This document shows, in pieces, positions 1-5,431 of a DNA stretch of 5,977 nucleotides. The notes under the pieces are model-generated. The model ran no database searches. It saw only the letters and a list, made by a program, of their open reading frames with translations, and was not told the DNA's origin. A program made the position numbers and the translations under genes. The first letter of the stretch is position 1. Each line of letters opens with the position of its first letter. The stretch is taken from NCBI GenBank assembly GCA_041752635.1, contig JBGSWC010000098.1, forward strand, positions 1-5,977, read 5' to 3'. This DNA comes from JBGSWC01 sp041752635. GTDB lineage: Bacteria > Planctomycetota > Planctomycetia > Pirellulales > Lacipirellulaceae.

Positions 1-29
1 CTGAAGGCGATCTTCGGGGGTCATCTTAA

Positions 30-278
30 GAATCGGAATTTATACAACCAGCAAACCGAATCGCGATTACGCTGCTCGATTCTCAACCGTTTCACGCAAC
101 TCGGGATGCCTCAGTCTGTTTGGAATTAAGCGACAAGGCCGGTCTTTCTGTCGACTTAGAGGCATTGAAGATCGACGACTCTAAGTCAATTTATGATGCA
201 TACGATGCGGTTGATGCTTGCTTCGAAGATTTATCTACGCAAGTTGCGAAAAAGAGGACTAGAGGTATTAGACCGTAG
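30..278 (+). pseudogene. C-terminal remnant or frameshifted end of an unrecognised gene
   Basis: An open frame of 82 codons runs from just after a TAA (27-29) to a TAG (276-278). It reads like real protein: balanced composition, many acidic residues, and a likely helical C-terminal half (for example SIYDAYDAVDACFEDLSTQV) ending in a basic tail, KKRTRGIRP. It has no ATG or GTG. The only possible starts are CTG at 72 or TTG at 120, neither with a Shine-Dalgarno sequence. The frame open at the left edge (1-129) also looks loosely protein-like, so a frameshift near the edge could join the two. I do not recognise the family. The best reading is the 3' end of a gene broken by a stop or frameshift; a short gene with a rare start is the alternative. 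Confidence 0.35.
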
Positions 279-288
279 TGCTCCGCTT

Positions 289-335
289 TGTACAAACTGA
301 TGGCCGACGGAAAATAACCGCCCTGTACAAACCGA
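289..335. repeat. Two direct copies of TGTACAAACYGA
   Basis: TGTACAAACTGA at 289-300 recurs as TGTACAAACCGA at 324-335, so the copies are 35 bases apart from start to start. Each contains the palindrome TGTACA. They lie between the left-edge remnant and the acetyltransferase gene. They could be a paired protein-binding site or part of a dispersed intergenic repeat; two copies alone do not decide this. Confidence 0.35.
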
Positions 336-449
336 ATGCCAACCAAAAACAACGCCCCCAGAAGCACAAAACAACGTTCACCGAACACCCCAATTGCGAA
401 ACGAAAGTCCGGAAATCACCGCAACCACGTGATTAAGAGCAGCCGAGAA

Positions 450-467
450 CGCCGCTTTGGCGGTTTT
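450..467 (+). terminator. Weak stem-loop with T-run, possible terminator
   Basis: CGCC (450-453) and GGCG (459-462) can pair around a GCTTT loop. Flanking AA/TT can extend the stem past a bulged G, and TTTTATT follows. This resembles a small rho-independent terminator on the + strand about 40 bases before the first possible start of the acetyltransferase gene. The stem is short and the nearest upstream stop codon is 170 bases away, so the call is weak. Confidence 0.25.
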
Positions 468-546
468 ATTAACTGCCAGAAATACTTGTCAGACACTGTA
501 AGAAATGCACCCCCCAACCACATCAACCACGATATTCCACCTTGAG

Positions 547-1020
547 ATGACCAATCGCGGTGCGTTCTGTCCCAAGGCGGCGCCTTCGCAGTTTGAAGTG
601 ACAGCAGTTGAACCTGCCGATCCAGAACTTAATCGCAACTTCTATCGCATGGTCGGCTCGTCGTGGAATTGGACCGATCGATTGAAATGGTCAGACGAAG
701 ATTGGCGGCGCTACGTTCATCGCGACGCACTCACGACGTGGCTGGGTCGAACCGATGGCGAACCAGTCGGTTACTTCGAGCTAGAGTCGCAAGACGAAGG
801 CAACGTCGAGATCGTTTACTTTGGGTTGTTGCCCGAATTTATCGGTCGCGGGCTTGGCGGCCCCTTGCTATCGGCAGCCGTCGAGTGCGCCTGGAACCTA
901 CCAGGTACCCGACGAGTATGGGTGCACACCTGCACCGACGATCACCAGCACGCACTCGACAATTACCGCAAGCGTGGATTCGAAGCCTTCAAGACCGAGC
1001 ATCTTCCGAAGCAGGCCTAA
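547..1020 (+). CDS. GNAT-family N-acetyltransferase
   Basis: A 157-residue protein of typical size for a single GNAT domain, which transfers an acetyl group from acetyl-CoA to an amine; it is probably cytosolic. The acetyl-CoA pyrophosphate-binding loop (motif A) is visible as LLPEFIGRGLGGPLL near residues 94-108. It keeps the G-x-G turn (G100-R-G102) but has Glu97 where many members have Gln/Arg. Motif B near residues 136-150 is ALDNYRKRGFEAFKT, the usual N-Y-x-x-x-G-F helix and strand. The substrate cannot be read from sequence. I chose ATG 547 because homologous proteins, as I recall them, begin with a similar short M-T-x lead. The in-frame ATG at 505 would add 14 residues of low-complexity character (MHPPTTSTT) and is less likely. 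Neither start has a strong Shine-Dalgarno. The gene stands alone; the next gene starts 214 bases on. Confidence 0.85.
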   Translation: MTNRGAFCPKAAPSQFEVTAVEPADPELNRNFYRMVGSSWNWTDRLKWSDEDWRRYVHRDALTTWLGRTDGEPVGYFELESQDEGNVEIVYFGLLPEFIGRGLGGPLLSAAVECAWNLPGTRRVWVHTCTDDHQHALDNYRKRGFEAFKTEHLPKQA

Positions 1021-1134
1021 TACAGCATGAGTGGGCCGCGATAATCGATACAGCCAATAAAGCTGCGAACATCGCTCGGAGCGTACGGAATCGTCCCAGG
1101 GGTGTTTCGTGAATTTGTCCCGCGGTGCTCGGTC

Positions 1135-1155
1135 ACTGGTCTATATTTGACCAGT
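1135..1155. promoter_or_regulatory. Hyphenated 7-bp dyad upstream of the HD-GYP gene
   Basis: ACTGGTC (1135-1141) and GACCAGT (1149-1155) are perfect inverted repeats separated by the AT-only spacer TATATTT. The element sits 80 bases before the HD-GYP start and 115 bases after the acetyltransferase stop. No T-run follows on the + strand, so it looks more like an operator for a dimeric regulator than an intrinsic terminator. The AT-rich centre could also overlap a promoter. The function is inferred only from the symmetry. Confidence 0.35.
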
Positions 1156-1234
1156 TACTGTCTAAATTCCAGCGAACACGGTACGTCGCCGGGGGCGTAT
1201 TGATCGGCTGACTGCCAGGTTCGAGGATGTTGCG

Positions 1235-2209
1235 ATGAGCACTACGGTCCAGCCACAAGAAACAGCAAGCGCGGACGGCTATGTACGTTTGCCACTGGCT
1301 TTTTTTTGTTCGCCCCACAGACCTCGGCTTAACATCTACCAGCGGGTGAGCGTCGAGTCGAAGCCAGTCCTGCTGGCGAGTCGCAACTCGGGGCTGAGTG
1401 ATTCGCAGGTCGTCGACTTGCAAAAACGCGGACAAAAGTCGGCGCTTGTCCTGCGGAGCGAAATGGAAGCTGTTTCGGAAGAGATGTTGGAATCGTTGGA
1501 GTGCATTGTCGCCGACGATTCCATTCCAGCCGAAGGCCGCTTTCTTGTGTTGCAATCGGTCATTGGCTTGGAAATCACAAGAACTTTGCGATCGAAGGAT
1601 AGCAGCCGATTCGTTGCGGTCTCGCAGGATGTGGGTGGAATGATCGCGAACCTTGTGACACGCCAGCACGTTTCGCCTCAGAAACTGTTCGATGTGGCGG
1701 CTCACGACACCGCGACGTTCGTTCATATTACCAACGTGGCTGCGTATGCCGTGTTGTTGGCTGAGCAACTTGGCATTTCTGATAAGCACGAACGCCAGCA
1801 AATTGCCGTTGGTGCCATGCTGCACGACATTGGCAAGCGGAGCATTCCAAAAAGCATTTTGCAAAAGGTAGGTAAGCTCGATGCGGCCGAGCGAGAGGTC
1901 ATTGAGTCGCATCCCAAACTCGGCTACGTCGAGCTATGCAAAGACCCAAATATCTCGCACGGTCAGTTGATGATGGTTTATCAACACCATGAATGGATCA
2001 ACGGTGGTGGTTATCCCGTTGGCGTCTTGGCCGACGAGATTCACCCTTGGGCGAAGTTACTCGCGGTGGTCGACGTGTTTGACGCGCTCACGGCGAACCG
2101 ACCTTACCGCGAAAGTATCGGGCGGTTGGAAGCGATCGAGATTCTCGCTACCGGAACGGGAACGCAATTTGACACCCAGGTGCTGAAATGCTGGATTTCA
2201 ATCTTTTAG
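1235..2209 (+). CDS. HD-GYP domain protein, probable cyclic-di-GMP phosphodiesterase
   Basis: A 324-residue protein. Residues ~155-320 form an HD-GYP domain, the family that hydrolyses c-di-GMP at a metal centre. Visible ligands and motifs are H164 (FVHITNV), the HD pair 197-198 in MLHDIGK, H226 (ESHPKLG), H251/H252 (YQHHE), the GYP at 259-261 in GGGYP, and D280 in VVDVFDAL, followed by NRPYRES. All core catalytic positions are therefore present. Four residues before H164 there is Ala160 rather than the Glu reported for tri-iron members, so a two-metal site is more likely (inference). The N-terminal ~150 residues (LNIYQRVSVESKPVLLAS onward) resemble the small region preceding the domain in many soluble HD-GYP proteins; I see no receiver domain, signal peptide or membrane segment. 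GAGG at 1223-1226, 8 bases before the ATG, supports this start. Its last 22 bases overlap the PilZ gene, which implies co-expression. Confidence 0.9.
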   Translation: MSTTVQPQETASADGYVRLPLAFFCSPHRPRLNIYQRVSVESKPVLLASRNSGLSDSQVVDLQKRGQKSALVLRSEMEAVSEEMLESLECIVADDSIPAEGRFLVLQSVIGLEITRTLRSKDSSRFVAVSQDVGGMIANLVTRQHVSPQKLFDVAAHDTATFVHITNVAAYAVLLAEQLGISDKHERQQIAVGAMLHDIGKRSIPKSILQKVGKLDAAEREVIESHPKLGYVELCKDPNISHGQLMMVYQHHEWINGGGYPVGVLADEIHPWAKLLAVVDVFDALTANRPYRESIGRLEAIEILATGTGTQFDTQVLKCWISIF

Positions 2210-2628
2210 CCACCGCGCCCGACCGTTTGTGGGACGCAGCTACGGTTGTGGCAACGGTACCCGAGGCGGAAACCACCGCATCAAGCGCCCGACTCACTCA
2301 AAGTGAGGATCCACGAAAACATCGGCGTATTCCACTCGAGGGGCGGGCGATACTCGTTCACGAGAACCAGATCATTGGCGTTTATACGTGCAATCTTTCG
2401 GCCGCTGGGGTTGGCTTTTTCTGTCCATTTCAGTTGTTTCCAGCAACAGAAACTCAGTTGATTATCGACGGCATCGACCTGATGAAAATCACTGTCGAAA
2501 CATGCCGACGGCTTTCGAAGAATTGCTATAAGTGCGGAGCTATTTTCAGCGAACGATCAAAGTCGCCCGGCGAACTCCGCGACATTTTTAGTAGGCTCCG
2601 TAAGTCGACCGACGAAGGGGACAAGTAG
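2188..2628 (+). CDS. PilZ-domain protein, probable c-di-GMP receptor
   Basis: A 146-residue protein. The PilZ c-di-GMP-binding signature is visible: R43-K-H-R-R47 (the RxxxR motif), followed about 22 residues later by N69-L-S71-A-A-G74 (the D/NxSxxG motif) and a hydrophobic strand, VGFFC. The remainder, to about residue 137, fits the six-stranded barrel and closing helix. The first ~40 residues (Ala/Thr-rich) look like a flexible lead. No second domain or membrane segment is seen, so the protein is a stand-alone adaptor whose target is unknown. AGGTG at 2178-2182 lies 5 bases before the ATG, inside the end of the HD-GYP gene. The reading frames overlap by 22 bases, which suggests translational coupling. 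The pair would place synthesis of a c-di-GMP effector under the same control as a c-di-GMP-degrading enzyme (inference). Confidence 0.88.
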   Translation: MLDFNLLATAPDRLWDAATVVATVPEAETTASSARLTQSEDPRKHRRIPLEGRAILVHENQIIGVYTCNLSAAGVGFFCPFQLFPATETQLIIDGIDLMKITVETCRRLSKNCYKCGAIFSERSKSPGELRDIFSRLRKSTDEGDK

Positions 2629-2664
2629 CGTCGCCGCGATGACGGATTGACACACAAAAACATA

Positions 2665-2695
2665 AACCTCGGCGACTGGGTCGGTCGCCGAGGTT
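2665..2695. terminator. Strong stem-loop terminator between convergent genes
   Basis: AACCTCGGCGAC (2665-2676) pairs perfectly over 12 bp with GTCGCCGAGGTT (2684-2695) around a 7-base loop, TGGGTCG. On the minus strand the stem is followed by TATGTTTTTGTG, a good U-run, so it should terminate the thioredoxin-like gene that ends 29 bases before it. On the + strand the following bases (GTGGGTTTC) are less T-rich, but the hairpin lies 36 bases past the PilZ stop and may work in both directions. Confidence 0.8.
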
Positions 2696-2724
2696 GTGGG
2701 TTTCACGCTAGCAATTCGCCGAAC

Positions 2725-3264
2725 TTAGTAACCGCGTTGGCAGTTAGGACAGTTCGAGACCGGGTTGCTGTAGATCGGGTAGTTGCCGTAGGAGGGGTAC
2801 GACCCAGTTGGTGTTGCCGAAGCAGGAGTCGATGTGACCGGCTTCATGGCTGTAACCTTGACGGGGGCCTTGCCGTCTTCGTACTTGGCGAGCTTGTTCG
2901 ACCAAGTTTCGGAATTCATCTGACCGGCGTGACGGTTGAGCACTTGGGTGCCTGTCTTGTCGATGATGGCAACATAGGGAAAAGTTTTTGCGCCAAACAC
3001 TTCGGCGACGGCCTTTCCATACTTGGTGCTCGCATCGACGTGACACAACTCATACGCCGACAACGACTCGCCATCTTCGAGCAACGCAGCGGGAACGGCC
3101 TGGCCATCTTCGCTGGGATTGTCGATGACGACGATCAGCGGACGCTGATCGCTGCTACGAGTTTCGGCGAGGGCCTTGCCGTAGTCGGCTTGCCACTTTG
3201 GAGCGTCGGGGGCCGAGGCACCCACGCCCAACAGAACACAAACCGAGACAAGCGAACTCATCAT
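2725..3264 (-). CDS. Exported thioredoxin-fold protein lacking the canonical CxxC
   Basis: A 179-residue protein. Residues 1-18 (MMSSLVSVCVLLGVGASA) form a short signal peptide with probable cleavage after ASA, so it should act outside the cytoplasm. Residues ~40-128 show a thioredoxin-like pattern: a strand PLIVVIDNP, a strand LCHVDAST, then TFPYVAIIDKTGTQVL, where P96 matches the conserved cis-Pro, and a C-terminal helix. Where redox-active members carry CxxC there is DNPSEDGQ, so this is not a standard disulfide oxidoreductase. The tail (~135-179) is Pro/Thr/Ser/Tyr-rich and ends in NCPNCQRGY, with C172 and C175 forming a CxxC. The MM start is chosen because AAGGAG lies 7 bases upstream. 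An in-frame extension up to 3432 is basic and unlike a signal peptide, so I reject it. It is transcribed towards the PilZ gene and ends at a shared strong hairpin. Function unknown. Confidence 0.8.
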   Translation of the reverse strand: MMSSLVSVCVLLGVGASAPDAPKWQADYGKALAETRSSDQRPLIVVIDNPSEDGQAVPAALLEDGESLSAYELCHVDASTKYGKAVAEVFGAKTFPYVAIIDKTGTQVLNRHAGQMNSETWSNKLAKYEDGKAPVKVTAMKPVTSTPASATPTGSYPSYGNYPIYSNPVSNCPNCQRGY

Positions 3265-3271
3265 ATCAAAA

Positions 3272-3277
3272 CTCCTT
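3272..3277 (-). promoter_or_regulatory. Ribosome binding site of the thioredoxin-like gene
   Basis: The minus strand reads AAGGAG here, followed by 7 bases (TTTTGAT) and then ATGATG. This is close to the ideal Shine-Dalgarno and spacing. It fixes the start at 3264 rather than at the longer in-frame open frame. Confidence 0.75.
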
Positions 3278-3654
3278 GTTCCAACTGGCCGAGCGCGTTG
3301 TCGTGCGATTTGCGAAAGCAATGCGGGTCGTTTCGCAGTAGCGGCCGGCAAGCGGTTGCAAGCCAACGGCGATCGAGCAAGTCGGTGGGTCTTCGGGGGG
3401 AAGGTGCTTGGCCAAACTTGTCGTGCAGCCAAGCGTTCGAGTGTGGGGCTTACCGGCGATACATGATGCGACGAACGATTGACGAAATTTTCGATAACTC
3501 AAGCGAACGCTGCATCGGGGGACAGAAGTTACCGGTTACAGAAAACATAGCAAGGGGTAAAATCCGGGGAACTATTCGGATTGCCGAGAATGGGGGACAT
3601 TCGCTCCCTCAGCGAGTCGTCCAACCAGTGCAGAAGATCTTCCCTAAGTCCATT

Positions 3655-3671
3655 GTTAACATAAGGTTAAC
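3655..3671. promoter_or_regulatory. GTTAAC-ATAAG-GTTAAC paired palindrome
   Basis: Two identical 6-bp palindromes are separated by 5 bases, giving a 17-base element that is both a direct and an inverted repeat. It lies about 390 bases upstream of the thioredoxin-like start and 250 bases past the protease stop. Such symmetry suits a dimeric DNA-binding protein, but its distance from any start codon makes the target unclear. Confidence 0.3.
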
Positions 3672-3872
3672 GCGACAGTGCGAGCCAAAAACGCATGGAC
3701 CGTGAGTCAGCAGAGTAGCGAACAAAAACTTCCGTGCCAAACCAAGCCGAATTTAATTGGGTAAAATGGGGTGCTTGGGGAGACGTAAGGGGCGGGCGTT
3801 TCGGCGCTTGACAAGATGTATAAGTTGACCGTAGCCGAATTCGCAAGATTTCGGAAACCAATCAACCGGTCC

Positions 3873-3892
3873 CCGACGTTTTTCAACTTCGG
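3873..3892 (-). terminator. Possible hairpin downstream of the protease gene
   Basis: On the minus strand CCGAAGTT and AACGTCGG can pair (8 positions, one A-G mismatch) around a GAAA loop, about 30 bases past the protease stop. No U-run follows (the next bases are GGACCGG), so at best it is a weak or rho-assisted terminator or an RNA-stabilising 3' hairpin. Confidence 0.3.
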
Positions 3893-3923
3893 CTGCGTCA
3901 GGCAAACGCTGCGTCAGGCAAAC
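3892..3923. repeat. Perfect 16-bp tandem duplication at the protease stop codon
   Basis: GCTGCGTCAGGCAAAC occurs at 3892-3907 and again immediately at 3908-3923. The second copy's last base is the final base of the protease TAG stop (minus strand). The duplication lies outside the reading frame and leaves the protein intact. It looks like a slippage or recent tandem duplication event. Confidence 0.85.
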
Positions 3924-5107
3924 TAAGTCGAACCGAGCGTCAGCGGCACTTTGATCTGATTCCCGTCGCGAATCACGCTGAGCATCAATGTATCGCCTGG
4001 CTCGTGTTTGTCGATCTGTTCGAGTAAGTCGCTGTAGCCTTCGACCGGCACGCCATCGATCGCAACAATATAGTCGGCCGAGTTGCGATCCATGCGAGTT
4101 GTCTCGTAGACGATGTTGCCTTGCTTGCGACGCTCGCGGACGATGCGAAAGCCACGAAGTCCGGCCGCATCGGCCGGACCGCCGGGATTGACCTTGACGA
4201 CTTTGAGCCCGCGGTCGGTCTCCATCACGGCGACGATCCCGTGATCGGGGCGCACGATTCGCCCGTTCTCGATCAGGTCGGGAATCATCTGTTTGATGCG
4301 ATTGACAGGAATGGCAAAGCCGACACCCGCGCTTTGGCCGCTATTGCTGGCAATAGCGACATTCATGCCAATCATCCGCCCGCTACTGTCGATGAGTGGT
4401 CCACCGCTGTTGCCCGGGTTCATGGCAGCGTCTGTTTGGATGATCGACTTCATCGAACGCCCTTCGACTCGGCTGCCAAGGGTGCGATTCAAGCTCGAGA
4501 TGATTCCGGTGGTCAGCGTACCATCGAGGCCAAACGGATTCCCCAGCACATAGGCTTGTTGACCGACGCGCAGATTATCGGAGCGACCAAGTTCGATCGG
4601 AACCAGCTCGTCGGCGGGCGCGTCGACACGCAAAATCGCGATGTCTTGCTCGGCATCGTGACCAATGACTCTCGCAGGGTAAGAATTGCTGCTAGCGAAT
4701 GTGACCTCAATCTTTTGGGCACCTTCGACTACATGAAAGTTAGTTAGAATATGTCCCCGCTTATCGATTACCGAGCCGCTTCCGGAGCCTTGTCCGGGCG
4801 TGGCCGACATGAAGAATCGATCGTACTGGACGATGCTGGTGTCGATGTTCACAACGCTAGGGTTAGCCTTCTCGTAGACGCGAATGTTGGCTTGCTCTTC
4901 GGGTGAAAGCGTTGCTGGCGGGGGGGCTGCTGTGCCCGCCCCAACGGTAGTCTCGCCCGTCAAAGCCAACTGGGCAGCGGCTTTCGGCGGCCAAGCCGAG
5001 TCGCTGCCGAGCCATGCGGTGGCGGTGGCCCCAATCGTGATTCCTGTCGCAAGTATTAAACTGGTAAAGAGTTGCGTCGATTGACGTTGAGAAAGTATTC
5101 GAGACAT
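3923..5107 (-). CDS. htrA: HtrA/Deg-family serine protease with one PDZ domain
   Basis: A 394-residue envelope protease/chaperone of the trypsin-like Deg family (S1C), which degrades misfolded proteins. A hydrophobic segment (~13-34, LFTSLILATGITIGATATAW) is a signal peptide or membrane anchor. An Ala/Pro-rich linker follows to ~70, then the protease domain (~75-270). The triad is intact: H125 in TNFHVVEG, D155 in AEQDIAIL, and S234 in GNSGGPL. A single PDZ domain fills ~285-394. It carries a longer loop than E. coli DegP between PADAAGLRG and DYIVAIDG, similar to what I recall for cyanobacterial and chloroplast Deg proteases. Only one PDZ makes it DegS/HhoA-like in layout. The start is set at 5107: GAGGAG precedes it by 3 bases, and the next residues form a classic n-region (MSRILSQRQ). 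The in-frame ATG at 5173 would add 22 residues and would place the only AT-rich promoter-like element inside the gene. Divergent from the TolC-family gene. Confidence 0.93.
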   Translation of the reverse strand: MSRILSQRQSTQLFTSLILATGITIGATATAWLGSDSAWPPKAAAQLALTGETTVGAGTAAPPPATLSPEEQANIRVYEKANPSVVNIDTSIVQYDRFFMSATPGQGSGSGSVIDKRGHILTNFHVVEGAQKIEVTFASSNSYPARVIGHDAEQDIAILRVDAPADELVPIELGRSDNLRVGQQAYVLGNPFGLDGTLTTGIISSLNRTLGSRVEGRSMKSIIQTDAAMNPGNSGGPLIDSSGRMIGMNVAIASNSGQSAGVGFAIPVNRIKQMIPDLIENGRIVRPDHGIVAVMETDRGLKVVKVNPGGPADAAGLRGFRIVRERRKQGNIVYETTRMDRNSADYIVAIDGVPVEGYSDLLEQIDKHEPGDTLMLSVIRDGNQIKVPLTLGST

Positions 5108-5110
5108 TTG

Positions 5111-5116
5111 CTCCTC
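5111..5116 (-). promoter_or_regulatory. Ribosome binding site deciding the protease start
   Basis: The minus strand reads GAGGAG-CAA-ATG. The 3-base gap is short, but the GAGG portion sits 5 bases from the ATG. No comparable motif precedes the upstream in-frame ATG at 5173, so this supports the 394-residue form. Confidence 0.6.
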
Positions 5117-5306
5117 GCAAAGCTGTGGAATATGGAAAAATATAATGCTTCGTTCTACGGATGATGAGGCCAATTCGTTCGCTCATTGACAGCAAGGCGA
5201 AATGGTGTGGGCACCACATTTTGGTCGGCCGTTTCGTCCAGGTCAGCGACGCTGCCGGGGCAGTGGCAATGCTAGCAGTGATCGCGCGAACAGATTCTAA
5301 CGATTT

Positions 5307-5319
5307 GTCAAAGTTTGAC
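5307..5319. promoter_or_regulatory. GTCAAA-g-TTTGAC palindrome, possible operator
   Basis: A perfect 6-bp inverted repeat with a 1-base centre in an AT-rich stretch. It lies 200 bases upstream of both the protease start and the TolC-family start, which suits a shared operator in a divergent region. TTGAC on its right arm could also double as a -35 element. Binding is inferred from symmetry only. Confidence 0.35.
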
Positions 5320-5416
5320 GATTAAGGGGTCGATACCAGTTGTGCTGAGTATTCCGGCGGCAGGTTGCGCGTTCTGCGCGGCACGACGCTGGGGTGCCTG
5401 AGTCCCGGGGGGGATG

Positions 5417-5431
5417 GCGGCCGATGGCCGC
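5417..5431 (+). other. GC-rich hairpin in the TolC-family gene leader
   Basis: GCGGCC (5417-5422) pairs perfectly with GGCCGC (5426-5431) around GAT. Nearby are CGCG/CGCG (5368-5371 with 5377-5380), GGCAC/GTGCC (5380-5384 with 5394-5398) and CCGC/GCGG (5467-5470 with 5474-5477). Together they could give a structured leader RNA ahead of the TolC-family gene. Short GC stems are expected fairly often in GC-rich DNA, so the biological value is uncertain. Confidence 0.3.

Larger units (their letters stand above)
3278..3922. other. About 645-base spacer with no convincing gene
   Basis: This is the leader side of the thioredoxin-like gene and the 3' side of the protease gene. Every open frame here is short, lacks a Shine-Dalgarno, and gives Arg/Ser/Thr/Cys-rich translations typical of non-coding shadow. 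It holds a direct repeat GTTAC-CG-GTTAC (3528-3539), a small stem-loop TCGCT/AGCGA (3601-3615), the paired GTTAAC element (3655-3671), a hairpin at 3873-3892 and a 16-bp tandem duplication at its right end. No clear -35/-10 promoter for the minus-strand gene could be picked by eye. A small RNA or long 5' leader is possible but not shown. Confidence 0.55.

Noticed and set aside
191..388. Minus-strand 65-residue hydrophobic open frame overlapping the left-edge remnant
   Set aside because: It needs a GTG start, has no clear Shine-Dalgarno, and overlaps the + frame at 191-278, whose composition looks more like protein. A small membrane peptide cannot be fully excluded.
1133..1912. Long minus-strand open frame (259 codons) opposite the HD-GYP gene
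   Set aside because: It is antisense to a gene with full HD-GYP motifs. Its translation is His/Arg/Gln-rich without recognisable domains, as expected for the mirror frame of a real gene.
3265..3432. N-terminal extension of the thioredoxin-like protein
   Set aside because: The extra 56 residues are basic and unlike a signal peptide, and a near-ideal AAGGAG plus signal peptide marks the start at 3264.
2647..3705. Long plus-strand open frame (352 codons) opposite the thioredoxin-like gene
   Set aside because: It starts with TTG, without a Shine-Dalgarno, within the terminator region. It runs antisense across a gene with signal peptide, ribosome binding site and fold pattern, and its translation is Arg/Gly/Ser-rich shadow.
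3808..3822. TTGACA followed closely by TATAAG as a promoter
   Set aside because: The two hexamers are only about 5 bases apart, far from the 16-18 bases needed, and no + strand gene follows.
4121..4747. Plus-strand 208-codon open frame opposite the protease gene
   Set aside because: It is antisense to an HtrA gene with an intact catalytic triad; its translation is a Asp/His/Arg-rich mirror frame without motifs.
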